Part shown: piece by piece, positions 49,080 to 57,062 of the stretch | Layout of the letters: each line of letters begins with the position of its first letter | Numbering within the stretch: the first letter of the stretch is position 1 | Origin: Verrucomicrobiota bacterium | Lineage (GTDB): Bacteria > Verrucomicrobiota > Verrucomicrobiia > Opitutales > Opitutaceae | Direction of reading: 5' to 3' | Length of the DNA stretch: 64,000 nucleotides | NCBI GenBank assembly: GCA_016235555.1 | Contig: JACRKC010000006.1 | Coordinates: 62,001 to 126,000, forward strand | Notes under the pieces: generated by a model | Database searches by the model: none | What the model saw: only the letters and a program-made list of their open reading frames with translations | Told to the model about the DNA's origin: nothing | Position numbers and translations under genes: made by a program

Positions 49080-50117
49080 ATGCCCCTCAAGGTTCTCATT
49101 CTCGGCGCCAACGGCTTCATCGGCAGCTCGCTCACGCGGACCATCCTCACGCAAAAAGACTGGGAGGTCTACGGCATGGACATCGGTTCGCACAAACTCG
49201 AGGACAGCCTCGGCGATCCGCGCTTCAAATTTGTCGAGGGCGACATCACGATCAACCGGGAGTATATCGAATATCACGTGAAGAAGTGCGACGTGGTCAT
49301 CCCGCTCGTCGCCATCGCCAACCCGATCCAATACGTGAAGGATCCGCTGCGGGTGTTCGAACTCGATTTCGAGGCCAACCTCGGCGTCGTCCGCCAGTGC
49401 GCGAAATACAAGAAGCGGATCATCTTCCCGTCGACCTCCGAGGTTTACGGCATGTCGCCGGACACGAAGCTCGACGAGGCATCGAGCCCGCTCGTCTACG
49501 GCCCCATCGAGCGCCAGCGCTGGATCTACGCCTGCTCCAAGCAGCTCCTCGACCGCGTGATCTACGCCTACGGCGTGCGCGACGGCGTGGATTACACGCT
49601 CTTCCGGCCGTTCAACTGGATCGGGCCGAAACTCGACGACGTGATGGAACCGAAAGAAGGCAGCTCCCGGCTCTTCACGCAGTTCATCTCCAACGTCATT
49701 TTCAAGAAACCGCTCCAACTCGTCGACGGGGGCAAGCAGACGCGGTCGTTCACGTTCATCGACGATGGCGTCGATGCGCTGCTGCGCATCATCGAGAACA
49801 AAGACGGCAAGGCGTCGCGCCAGATCTTCAACCTCGGCAACCCGCGCAATGAAGTGAGCGTGGCGGAGCTGGCGAAACTGATCATCGCGGCGTTCAAGGA
49901 TTTTCCCGATTACGCCGAGCACGTGAAGGCGGCAAAGACGGTGGTCGTGCCGAGCGGAAAATACTTCGGGAAATATTACCAAGACATCCAGAAGCGCGTC
50001 CCCTCAATCGCGGCCGCGAAGACGCAGATCGGCTGGACGCCGAAGGTGAATCTCAAGAAGGCGATCAAGCTGACGCTGGACTATCACCTCGCGCACAAGG
50101 ATTACCGGCTGGAGTAG
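49080..50117 (+). CDS. ArnA-type UDP-glucuronate decarboxylase/dehydrogenase (stand-alone domain)
   Basis: About 345 residues from ATG 49080. It reads KVLILGANGFIGSSLTRTIL, the Rossmann Gly-x-x-Gly-x-x-Gly, then YIEYHVKKCDVVIPLVAIAN and KRIIFPSTSEVYGMSPDTKL. It closely follows the C-terminal half of E. coli ArnA, keeping the Ser-Thr-Ser-Glu-Val-Tyr motif and SKQLLDRVIYAYG with the Tyr-x-x-x-Lys pair. The formyltransferase half is absent. The enzyme oxidises and decarboxylates UDP-glucuronate to the UDP-4-keto-pentose or UDP-xylose. Together with ArnD at 51541 it suggests an aminoarabinose-type lipid A modification. The two genes are now separated by a restriction-modification pair. Confidence 0.85.
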   Translation: MPLKVLILGANGFIGSSLTRTILTQKDWEVYGMDIGSHKLEDSLGDPRFKFVEGDITINREYIEYHVKKCDVVIPLVAIANPIQYVKDPLRVFELDFEANLGVVRQCAKYKKRIIFPSTSEVYGMSPDTKLDEASSPLVYGPIERQRWIYACSKQLLDRVIYAYGVRDGVDYTLFRPFNWIGPKLDDVMEPKEGSSRLFTQFISNVIFKKPLQLVDGGKQTRSFTFIDDGVDALLRIIENKDGKASRQIFNLGNPRNEVSVAELAKLIIAAFKDFPDYAEHVKAAKTVVVPSGKYFGKYYQDIQKRVPSIAAAKTQIGWTPKVNLKKAIKLTLDYHLAHKDYRLE

Positions 50118-50142
50118 TCGAGGGGAACGACTCGGGCGCGTG

Positions 50143-50847
50143 TTATGAGGCAGTTTTTCGTTTGCGTCCCGGCGAGTAGGTTGCCGGTGGCTCTAGGAGA
50201 CGCATTTGCGGATCTTCGTGACCATTGCGCATGGCCACGCCGAGCCGGGTATTTTCCTCCACATCTTCATTGCCCCATTGTGCCCAGCCCGGGCGTTTGA
50301 AGCGGGCAAACAATTCCAGATACGGCCCAGGGGAGCAGCGTTCGATCAAATCGTAGATCTCGTCAGGCTTGCGGGAGTGCTCCCGTTTGCGGGTGGCCAT
50401 GATGTTCACCTGAGATCTTCCGGGTGCCAGTGTTCTCATTGAGCCTCGCACACCGAAGAGGATGAGTTCGGTCACATTACGAAAGTAAAAACCGACGCCT
50501 CGTCCATCCGGGCCGCCATCTGCCCGAATCTTATACCAGACCAGGTTGCTTTTGTAGGTAAAACCCCAGCGCCGCATGACCTCCAAGCCCTCCGCCATAA
50601 GGGCGTTGGGGACCCAAAGATAGAGGTGCGCCGTGCTGGCAGCCATCTCACGGACGGGGAGTTCGCAAATCTCCTCCAACTCCATGGTCGGGTATCTCAA
50701 CAAACGCTTGTGCTCGGGGGCCATTTTCCCGGTGCGATTCTGAAACTGCCACGGCGGGTCGGCCAAGACGGTCGTGTAGCATTGGCGGACTTTGTCGCGC
50801 AAATCGTGGGCTGCCGACGGAAGCGGCAAATTAGTCACCGTGTTCAT
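50143..50847 (-). CDS. MT-A70-family DNA adenine methyltransferase
   Basis: About 234 residues from ATG 50847. The motif is TTVLADPPWQFQNRTGK, where Asp-Pro-Pro-Trp is the catalytic motif of MT-A70-type N6-adenine methyltransferases. Further parts are HLYLWVPNALMAEGLEVMRR and RCSPGPYLELFARFKRPGWA. The N-terminus overlaps the endonuclease gene by 17 bases, and the methylase is the second gene. It probably protects the genome from that enzyme. Codon and base use are less GC-rich than the flanks, in line with acquisition. Confidence 0.82.
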   Translation of the reverse strand: MNTVTNLPLPSAAHDLRDKVRQCYTTVLADPPWQFQNRTGKMAPEHKRLLRYPTMELEEICELPVREMAASTAHLYLWVPNALMAEGLEVMRRWGFTYKSNLVWYKIRADGGPDGRGVGFYFRNVTELILFGVRGSMRTLAPGRSQVNIMATRKREHSRKPDEIYDLIERCSPGPYLELFARFKRPGWAQWGNEDVEENTRLGVAMRNGHEDPQMRLLEPPATYSPGRKRKTAS

Positions 50848-51418
50848 AGAGTGATTTCTTGATTCCAAAGACTAAGATCGGGCATCCGCCACCGCCGCCG
50901 CCTTCAATACGCGGCAATAGCTTTCTCATATGAGTTGTCGAAGCGCCATACGAAGATCCCCTTCCGAGGTCGTCGAATATTTCCTGAAGCTCGTCGGTGC
51001 GGGTGATGATCACGCCGACCGAGACGGCACGCAGGTCAAATAACAACCTGAAATTGTTGAGGTCACGGTCGTAGAACGGATCTTTGTTGTTCCATTCGAT
51101 TTCCAATGCCACCCGGTTCTTGAAGCAGTCGATCTCGTGAGTCGGCGAGTTCATCACGGTCTCATCAACCGTGATCTTGGTGTCGAAATTGCGGGCGGCC
51201 CATCCTCGCGCGATGAGCGCGGAATCGATAAACTCCGAAACCTTCGATTTTCTGCCACCGCCAACGGTGATCCACTCCTTCTGAATCCGGAACGCAGTCA
51301 AGACGGCGCCGATATCTGCAAACTCGTTCGGAAAGTCGCTCCGCAGGATGGCCAGCGCATGACGCCACTCGTGGATCTCGTAGTGGGAATCGATGAATGG
51401 AGTGATCTGGGTCGCCAC
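50831..51418 (-). CDS. BglII/BstYI-type type II restriction endonuclease
   Basis: About 195 residues from a GTG at 51418. The core reads HEIDCFKNRVALEIEWNNKD, followed by PFYDRDLNNFRLLFDLRAVS. The Asp, then Glu nine residues on, then Glu two further (D...ExE) matches the BglII active-site spacing (D84, E93, Q95) with Glu instead of Gln. Members cut AGATCT or RGATCY. A GATC-containing site is therefore the first guess here. It precedes and overlaps the methyltransferase gene, so both are translated from one message. No controller protein gene was found beside it. Confidence 0.78.
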   Translation of the reverse strand: MATQITPFIDSHYEIHEWRHALAILRSDFPNEFADIGAVLTAFRIQKEWITVGGGRKSKVSEFIDSALIARGWAARNFDTKITVDETVMNSPTHEIDCFKNRVALEIEWNNKDPFYDRDLNNFRLLFDLRAVSVGVIITRTDELQEIFDDLGRGSSYGASTTHMRKLLPRIEGGGGGGCPILVFGIKKSLYEHGD

Positions 51419-51540
51419 GGATTTTCTCTGAGCATCGTGCCTGGCCCCGTGCCGAATGCCACCCGAAATTGTCCGTCGTCGCTGTGGTTCGCCTTTATCC
51501 TTGATCGTGTCATCCGTGGATCAGCAGATAAAGGATAACT

Positions 51541-52443
51541 ATGTCCCTCCGTCTCGCGCTCAAAGTTGATGTCGACACCGACCGCGGCACGCGCGAGGGC
51601 GTGCCCGATATGGTGGCTGACCTGAAGGAAATTGGCGCGCCGGCGTGTTTCCTGTTTTCGCTCGGGCCGGATCAGACGGGGCGCGCGATCACGCGCGTGT
51701 TGCGGCCGGGGTTCTTCAAGAAAGTTTCCCGCACGAGCGTGGTCTCGATCTACGGCGTGCGCACGCTGCTCAATGGCACGCTGCTGCCCGCGCCGCATAT
51801 CGGCCGGCGCAACGCCGACACGATGCGGGCGGTGCGCGACGCCGGTTTCGAAGTCGGAATCCACTGTTACAACCACTACCGCTGGCAGGACTACGTGCAG
51901 ACGATGGCGATCGAGGAGATCCGCGCGGAGTTCGTGGCGGCGCGGGCGGAGTTCGTGCGTATCTTCGGTGGAGAAGCGCCCACGGCCGGCGCGGCGGGCT
52001 GGCAGAGCAACGCCCGCAGCCGCGAGGTCTACGACGAGGCCAACCTGCTTTACGCGAGCGACACGCGCGGGGCGTCACCGTTTTTTCCGCGCGTCGACGG
52101 CAAGGTTTTCAAAACTCTGGAAATCCCGAGCACGCTCCCGACGTTCGACGAGCTGATGGGGCGGCCGGAATATCCGGACGAGAAGATTGCCGCGCACTAT
52201 TTGTCGCTGCTGCGGGAGGATCGCGTGAACGTGCTCACGATCCATGCCGAGATCGAGGGCATGGGCCGGCGAGGGCTGTTTCGCGAGCTGCTCGCCGCGT
52301 GCCGGCAGCGCGGCGTGGAGTTCATCCGGCTCGACGACTACGCCAAACAGCTTCTCGCCAATCGCGCCGCCATCCCCGTGGGCGATCAAGTGATGGCGGA
52401 GATCGACGGCCGGAGCGGAGTGGTGGCGGTGCAGGCGGGCTGA
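51541..52443 (+). CDS. arnD: ArnD: 4-deoxy-4-formamido-L-arabinose-phosphoundecaprenol deformylase
   Basis: About 300 residues from ATG 51541, which has a good ribosome site (AAGGA at 51531-51535). It opens LRLALKVDVDTDRGTREGVP, the ArnD form of the NodB polysaccharide deacetylase fold. Further parts are GFEVGIHCYNHYRWQDYVQT (the metal-binding His-x-x-x-His) and APTAGAAGWQSNARSREVYD. ArnD removes the formyl group from undecaprenyl-linked Ara4FN before transfer to lipid A. It pairs functionally with the ArnA-type gene at 49080. arnB, arnC, the formyltransferase and arnT are not in the window. Confidence 0.85.
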   Translation: MSLRLALKVDVDTDRGTREGVPDMVADLKEIGAPACFLFSLGPDQTGRAITRVLRPGFFKKVSRTSVVSIYGVRTLLNGTLLPAPHIGRRNADTMRAVRDAGFEVGIHCYNHYRWQDYVQTMAIEEIRAEFVAARAEFVRIFGGEAPTAGAAGWQSNARSREVYDEANLLYASDTRGASPFFPRVDGKVFKTLEIPSTLPTFDELMGRPEYPDEKIAAHYLSLLREDRVNVLTIHAEIEGMGRRGLFRELLAACRQRGVEFIRLDDYAKQLLANRAAIPVGDQVMAEIDGRSGVVAVQAG

Positions 52444-52445
52444 GG

Positions 52446-52731
52446 GTAGGGACGGCTCTCCGAGCCGTCCTGGGTCGGTGGGTGATTTCGAGGCCGCGTG
52501 TATGAACCTAGCTTCCGCAATCGAACCGCAGAGATCGCAAAGCACGCAGAGAGAAAAAGCTCGGTGGCGGCACGTCGTCCCCCTTCGCCCATGAGGTGAA
52601 CGCCGCGTGGTCAGCACGAAAAACCGGAGAGTCTCTCTTTGAGTCCTTTGCGCTCTTTGTGGTTAATTCCAGCTGCGTTTTCTAGGATGAATCCGCGCTG
52701 GAGCTCGGACGCCTCGGAGAGGCGTCCCTAC
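52446..52731. repeat. REP-like pair with nested element; GTAG head forms the LptF/G stop
   Basis: The left arm is GTAGGGACGGCTCTCCGAGC and the right end is CGCCTCGGAGAGGCGTCCCTAC. Stem and head match 16439-16510. Between the arms lies a 170-base unrelated repeat. The right CTAC read on the minus strand is GTAG, whose TAG (52730-52728) ends the permease gene. Confidence 0.8.
52512..52681. repeat. Copy 2 of the ~170-bp dispersed repeat, flanked by CTAG
   Basis: It runs from CTTCCGCAATCGAACCGCAG to AATTCCAGCTGCGTTTT and matches 28646-28812. CTAG stands directly on both sides (52508-52511 and 52682-52685), a possible target duplication like that of the 19382-19506 element. Confidence 0.75.
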
Positions 52732-53870
52732 CGCTCGATCCGGCGGAACAAGTGCACGCCGAGGGCGATGAAGATCAGATTCGGCACCCACAACAGCAGG
52801 TCGGGATGATATTCGGGGTGACGGTCGAGCCACTTCACCATCACGGTGAGAAAATAGTAGCCGAGCACGAGGCCGAGGGCGACGCCGAGGTTGGCGCTCG
52901 TCTCTCGGCGCGAGACCCGGATGCCGAGCGGCACGCCGATGAGCGCGAAGGAGAACGCGGCGACCGCGAGGTTGAACTTATCCTGCACGACGAGTTCGAG
53001 CTTCATGCGCTCGCGCGCGGCGTCCTTTTCCTTGCCGGGTTCGACGGGCTTGGCGGCGAGGCGGGCGCGTTCGCGATCCAGCTCGGGGTAGGTCATCCAG
53101 TCGAGCTTCACGCGCACGCTGTCGCGGCCGAAATAGCGGTCGAGCGGGATGCGCACATCCTCGGCTTTCTCGAACGAGGCGAGCCGCGGCGCCTTGGAAA
53201 AATCCTCCGGCTTCTCGGGATTGCGCTCCTCGACCTTGGCGAGCGTGAAGGTGGGCACGAGCGCGTTGGTGGATTCGTCGAAATCGAGCCGGCCGGATTC
53301 GGCGCGCACCATGCGTTTCACGCGGCGCTCGTTGTCGAGTTCCCAGATCCAGACGTCGCGCAGCACGGCACCGCGCACCTCGCCGATGTAGACGACCACG
53401 CCCTTGAAATCGCGGATGAAGGTTTTTTCCCGGATGAAGCTCATCGGGTTTTTGCGCACGGCCTCCTTGAACTTCCGCTCGTAGGTCACGCGGCCGTAGG
53501 GCATCGCCTCGAAATTGGTCCACAGCGCCGCCGCCGCCCCGAGCACGCCGAGCAGGAAGATCGGCCGGGCGATGCGCGAGAGACTGAGCCCGGCGGCGCG
53601 CATGGCGGTGATCTCGCTGTCGGCGGAGAGCCGGCCGAGCGTGAGCAGCACGCCGGTGAGGATGCCCATCGGCAACGCGAACGGCGTGACCGCGAGCACG
53701 AGCAGGAACAGCAACTCAAAGAGCAGCCCCCAACCGATCTGGCCGGTGGCGAGCGGCGTGAGCAAGTCGCGGACGGCATTGCCGAGCAGCAGCACGAACG
53801 CGAACAACCCGATCGTCGCGGCGCAGGTGCCGAGCACACTTCGGAAGATGTAGCGATCGAGGAGGTTCAC
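52728..53870 (-). CDS. LptF/LptG-family lipopolysaccharide export permease
   Basis: About 380 residues from a GTG at 53870. The start NLLDRYIFRSVLGTCAATIG, then PFALPMGILTGVLLTLGRLS and DSEITAMRAAGLSLSRIARP are the YjgP/YjgQ hallmark, with the Ser-Glu-Ile-x-Ala-x-x-Ala-x-Gly coupling helix. A periplasmic beta-jellyroll follows (SFIREKTFIRDFKGVVVYIG), then three C-terminal helices. Together with LptB it extracts LPS from the inner membrane. Whether it is LptF or LptG cannot be decided. The frame continues upstream to 54137 through repeats without homology. The TAG stop is the GTAG head of a repeat. Confidence 0.85.
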   Translation of the reverse strand: MNLLDRYIFRSVLGTCAATIGLFAFVLLLGNAVRDLLTPLATGQIGWGLLFELLFLLVLAVTPFALPMGILTGVLLTLGRLSADSEITAMRAAGLSLSRIARPIFLLGVLGAAAALWTNFEAMPYGRVTYERKFKEAVRKNPMSFIREKTFIRDFKGVVVYIGEVRGAVLRDVWIWELDNERRVKRMVRAESGRLDFDESTNALVPTFTLAKVEERNPEKPEDFSKAPRLASFEKAEDVRIPLDRYFGRDSVRVKLDWMTYPELDRERARLAAKPVEPGKEKDAARERMKLELVVQDKFNLAVAAFSFALIGVPLGIRVSRRETSANLGVALGLVLGYYFLTVMVKWLDRHPEYHPDLLLWVPNLIFIALGVHLFRRIER

Positions 53871-54114
53871 GCGGAGGCGAGGGCGGAGTTCATCGCAGAG
53901 GGACCGGCGGCGGACAAGGCGGTTCGCGGAAAACTCATGGCGGGGGCGCAGCTCAGTTTCTTGCAGTCTGGAGAGAGCGAGGGAGCGGCGGTTTTGAACC
54001 GCCGAACTTGGGCGCTTGGAAAAGCGCCCCTCCGCAGTGCAGAAAACCGAGCTGCGCCCCCCGGCGGGGCCGGCGGGCGTTTCGCAGGTGGCGCGGCGCA
54101 AGATTCCGCCCAGC

Positions 54115-54192
54115 ACGAGGCGGGACGCCTCGTCCACGACGGCTTTTAGTCGTGGCTGAGGCGCCCCGCCTCAGCGGTCGTGCTGCCGCTAC
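54115..54192. repeat. Two palindromes next to the SRAP gene; GTAG forms its stop
   Basis: A hairpin CACGAGGCGGGACGCCTCGT (54118-54137) is followed by a second one with CTGAGGCGCCCCGCCTCAG. The CTAC at 54189-54192 is the complement of GTAG, whose TAG ends the SRAP gene. The interval 53871-54188 otherwise holds only short palindromes such as GCGGTTTTGAACCGC and GGGCGCTTGGAAAAGCGCCC. Confidence 0.65.
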
Positions 54193-54896
54193 AATCCGAG
54201 CGAGAGCTGGGGCTCATCGCCGGCGGCTTCGTCGGGCCGGGCGGGCGCGAGGCACTCGGGGCCTTCGTTACGCACATTGCTTACGAACCGGCTCACGGCG
54301 GCGGCTTGCATCGTCTCCGCGGCTTGCGGCTGAAGCAGGGCGAGCACGCGCGCCGGGTCGGTCAGGCGGTCGTCGAGCCACGGTTCGCATTGCTCGGGCG
54401 TCAGCATGATCGGCATGCGGGTGTGGATCGGCCGCATCAGCTCGTTGGGCTCGGTCGTGATGATCGAAAATGTCTCCAGCGGCCCGCCGTCGCCGCCATG
54501 CCAGGTTTCCCACAGCCCGGCGAAGGCGAACGGCGCTTCGTCGCGTCGGCGGATAAGGAAGGGCTTTTTCGCGCGGCCGACGGTCTGCCACTCGTAGAAC
54601 CCGGTCGCGGGCACGACGCAGCGGCGCAGACGCAGCGCATCGCGGAAGGCGGGCTTCTCGGCGACGGTTTCGAGGCGGGCGTTGACCAGCTTGAAACCGA
54701 CATCCTCCTTCGCCCACGCGGGCACGAGGCCCCAGCGGAGCGAGGCGGTCTCGCGTTTCGTGCGCGTGCGGATCGCTGGCACGCGGGTGTTCGGCGCGAT
54801 GTTGTAACGGGTGGCGTAGCCCGGGTCGCCGCCGAGGCCGAGCCGCTTGAGCACAGCGAGGAGATGTTCGCGCAGAAGAACGAAGCGGGTGCACAT
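54189..54896 (-). CDS. SRAP-family (YedK/HMCES-type) abasic-site protein
   Basis: About 235 residues starting MCTRFVLLREHL, with Cys2 as in all SRAP proteins (usual form MCGRF). Other conserved parts are RYNIAPNTRVPAIR, LRWGLVPAWAKED, LVNARLETVAEKPAFRDALR, RRCVVPATGFYEWQ and HTRMPIML. These give Cys2, Asn, Glu of GFYEW and His of HTRMP. The family forms a thiazolidine crosslink with abasic sites in single-stranded DNA and protects replication forks. The stop TAG is in a repeat. Confidence 0.9.
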   Translation of the reverse strand: MCTRFVLLREHLLAVLKRLGLGGDPGYATRYNIAPNTRVPAIRTRTKRETASLRWGLVPAWAKEDVGFKLVNARLETVAEKPAFRDALRLRRCVVPATGFYEWQTVGRAKKPFLIRRRDEAPFAFAGLWETWHGGDGGPLETFSIITTEPNELMRPIHTRMPIMLTPEQCEPWLDDRLTDPARVLALLQPQAAETMQAAAVSRFVSNVRNEGPECLAPARPDEAAGDEPQLSLGL

Positions 54897-54921
54897 GGCG
54901 CGTCCCGACCAAACGCCGGGC

Positions 54922-55983
54922 TCACAGCAGCGTCAACTGCTCGCCGCCGGGGCGGCGGAAGTGCGCGGTCGAGAGGCGGCGGCGTTCCGTGGACAGGCCG
55001 GCGCGACGGGCCGCGGTCTCGAACAGCGCGCGGATTTGCTCCGCAAAAATACCTTCGCCGCGGAGGCGTTTGCCCCAGGCGGTGACGTTCAGCTTGCCGC
55101 CGCGGATTTCGCGGATGCGGTCGACCACGCGGGCCTTTTTCGTCGGGGCGTGCGTGTCGAGCCAGCTCAGGAAGACCTCCTTCACCGCGTAGGGCAGGCG
55201 CAGGACGATGTAACCGGCACCGGTGGCGCCGGCGGCGGCCGCGGCGTCGAGGATGGCGGGAATCTCGTGATCGGTCAGGCCGGGCAACACGGGTGCGACC
55301 ATCACGCCGACCGGGATGCCGGCGTCGGCGAGCTCGCGGATGGCGCGCAGTCGTGCGGCGGGCCGCGACGCGCGCGGCTCGAGTTTGCCCGCGAGGTCGG
55401 GGTCGAGCGTGGTCACGGAAACGTAGGCGGCGGCGGCGTGAAGCGCGGCGAGCGGTGCGAGCAGGTCGCGGTCGCGCGTGATGAGCGCGTTCTTGGTGAC
55501 GATGGAGATCGGCTGGCGCAGTTCGGCGCAGACCTCGAGGCAGCCGCGGGTGACGCGAAATTGCCGTTCGGCCGGCTGGTAGCAGTCGGTCGCGCCGCTC
55601 ATGGCGATGTGCTGCGGCTGCCAGCGCGGCGAGGCGAGCTCGCGGCGCAGGAGCGCGGGGGCGCGGAGCTTGACCATGATCTTGGTTTCGAAATCGAGGC
55701 CGCTGCTCCAGCCGAGGTATTCGTGATAGGGCCGGGCGAAACAGTAGGCGCAACCGTGCTCGCAGCCGCGATAGGGGTTGAGGCCGAAAGTGTAGGGGAT
55801 GTCCGGGCTGTCGTTTTCGGTGAGGATGGACTCGGAGGCGTCGAAGAAGAACTGGGTGCGCGGGTGCGGCCGGTCCTCCGGCAGGCAGTCCGGGTCGGGG
55901 ACGATCAGCAGCGGCTCGAAACGGTTCGGTGGATTGACCACGGCGCCGCGGCCAGGCGGCGGGGGCTGGGTGGGGAACGCCAT
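54922..55983 (-). CDS. PA0069-family radical SAM protein (SplB-like)
   Basis: About 353 residues from ATG 55983. The cluster motif is GLNPYRGCEHGCAYCFARPY (Cys-x-x-x-Cys-x-x-Cys), followed by KIMVKLRAPALLRRELASPR and HIAMSGATDCYQPAERQFRV. This is the arrangement of PA0069/Rv2578c-type proteins, distantly related to spore photoproduct lyase. Function is unknown. It lies near the SRAP gene, so a DNA-repair link is possible but unproven. It is divergent from fdhD with 66 bases between starts. Antisense frames upstream of 55983 lack homology. Confidence 0.85.
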   Translation of the reverse strand: MAFPTQPPPPGRGAVVNPPNRFEPLLIVPDPDCLPEDRPHPRTQFFFDASESILTENDSPDIPYTFGLNPYRGCEHGCAYCFARPYHEYLGWSSGLDFETKIMVKLRAPALLRRELASPRWQPQHIAMSGATDCYQPAERQFRVTRGCLEVCAELRQPISIVTKNALITRDRDLLAPLAALHAAAAYVSVTTLDPDLAGKLEPRASRPAARLRAIRELADAGIPVGVMVAPVLPGLTDHEIPAILDAAAAAGATGAGYIVLRLPYAVKEVFLSWLDTHAPTKKARVVDRIREIRGGKLNVTAWGKRLRGEGIFAEQIRALFETAARRAGLSTERRRLSTAHFRRPGGEQLTLL

Positions 55984-56049
55984 AGTGTGCGCGCGAACAC
56001 ATGGTCGAAAAGCGTCGCGACGCCAGCTCGTTTCGCTCTTTTTCGCGCC

Positions 56050-56886
56050 ATGTTGCCCGCCAAGTCCACGCGCCCGGTCGCGCTCACGCGCTTCGACGGC
56101 GCGATGGCGCCGGAGGCGCGCGACGAGGCGCTCGCCGTGGAGGAGCCGCTGGAAATCCGCGTGGGCGGCCGCGCCGTCGCGGTCGTCATGCGCACGCCGG
56201 GCCACGACCGGGAGCTGGCGGCGGGTTTTTTGGTGACCGAGGGCGTGGTGCGGCGGCGGGATGAGGTGGTCGACATGGTTTATTGCCGGATGAGACCCGC
56301 CGCTCACGAAGCGGGCGACGGGACGCCGAACGAAAACGCCCTCGATGTGCTGCTCGCGCCGGGCGCCGCGGTCGATTGGGCGCGGCTGACGCGCCATGTG
56401 TTCACGTCGTCGAGTTGCGGCGTGTGCAGCAAGGCGAGCATCGAGGCCGTGCGCGCGCAGTTTCCGCCGCTCGCCGGGGCGCTGGCGCCGCGCCGCGAAA
56501 TCCTCGCGCAACTGCCGGACCGGCTGCGGGCGGCGCAGGCGGTCTTCGACGCCACGGGCGGGCTGCACGCCTGCGCGCTGTTCGACGCGGCGGGCGCGAT
56601 GCGGGTCGCGCGCGAGGATGTCGGGCGGCACAACGCGCTCGACAAGGCGATCGGCCACGCGTTTTTCGCCGATGCGCTGCCGCTCCCGGGTCACATCCTG
56701 CTCGTGAGCGGGCGGGTGAGTTTCGAGATTGTGCAGAAGGCGCTGGCGGCCGGCGTGCCGTGTGTCGCGGCGATCTCGGCGCCGACCAGCGCGGCCGTCG
56801 AGCTGGCGCAGGAGAGCGGGATGACGCTGGTCGCTTTCCTGCGTGGAGCGCGGATGAATGTTTACGCGGGCACTTTGGCGGGTTGA
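56050..56886 (+). CDS. fdhD: FdhD sulfurtransferase for formate dehydrogenase
   Basis: About 278 residues from ATG 56050. It contains ALAVEEPLEIRVGGRAVAVV, HDRELAAGFLVTEGVVRR and the active-site loop TSSSCGVCSKASIEAVR (Cys-x-x-Cys), then GGLHACALFDAAGAMRVARE and DVGRHNALDKAIG. FdhD passes sulfur from IscS to the molybdenum cofactor of formate dehydrogenase. No formate dehydrogenase gene lies in this window. The start follows from the alignment with the family and from the divergent neighbour. Confidence 0.92.
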   Translation: MLPAKSTRPVALTRFDGAMAPEARDEALAVEEPLEIRVGGRAVAVVMRTPGHDRELAAGFLVTEGVVRRRDEVVDMVYCRMRPAAHEAGDGTPNENALDVLLAPGAAVDWARLTRHVFTSSSCGVCSKASIEAVRAQFPPLAGALAPRREILAQLPDRLRAAQAVFDATGGLHACALFDAAGAMRVAREDVGRHNALDKAIGHAFFADALPLPGHILLVSGRVSFEIVQKALAAGVPCVAAISAPTSAAVELAQESGMTLVAFLRGARMNVYAGTLAG

Positions 56887-56961
56887 GTGTGTCGCACGGG
56901 TCTCGCCTGAATTTTTTACCACGGATTACACGGATGAACACGGATTCAACCCACTTGATTG

Positions 56962-57043
56962 GTCATGCTGAGCGCAGCGCAGAACCCGGCAGGAGGCCCG
57001 CGGGCGGGAGTCGCGGTGGATTCTGCGCTGCGCTCAGCAGGAC
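56962..57043. repeat. Inverted pair related to 38509-38602
   Basis: It begins GTCATGCTGAGCGCAGCGCA and ends TGCGCTGCGCTCAGCAGGAC. It lies between fdhD and the start of the TPR gene, next to a piece of the ACCACGGATTACACGGATGA type (56919-56938). Confidence 0.72.
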
Positions 57044-57062
57044 ACGCGGCGGGACGTTATCC

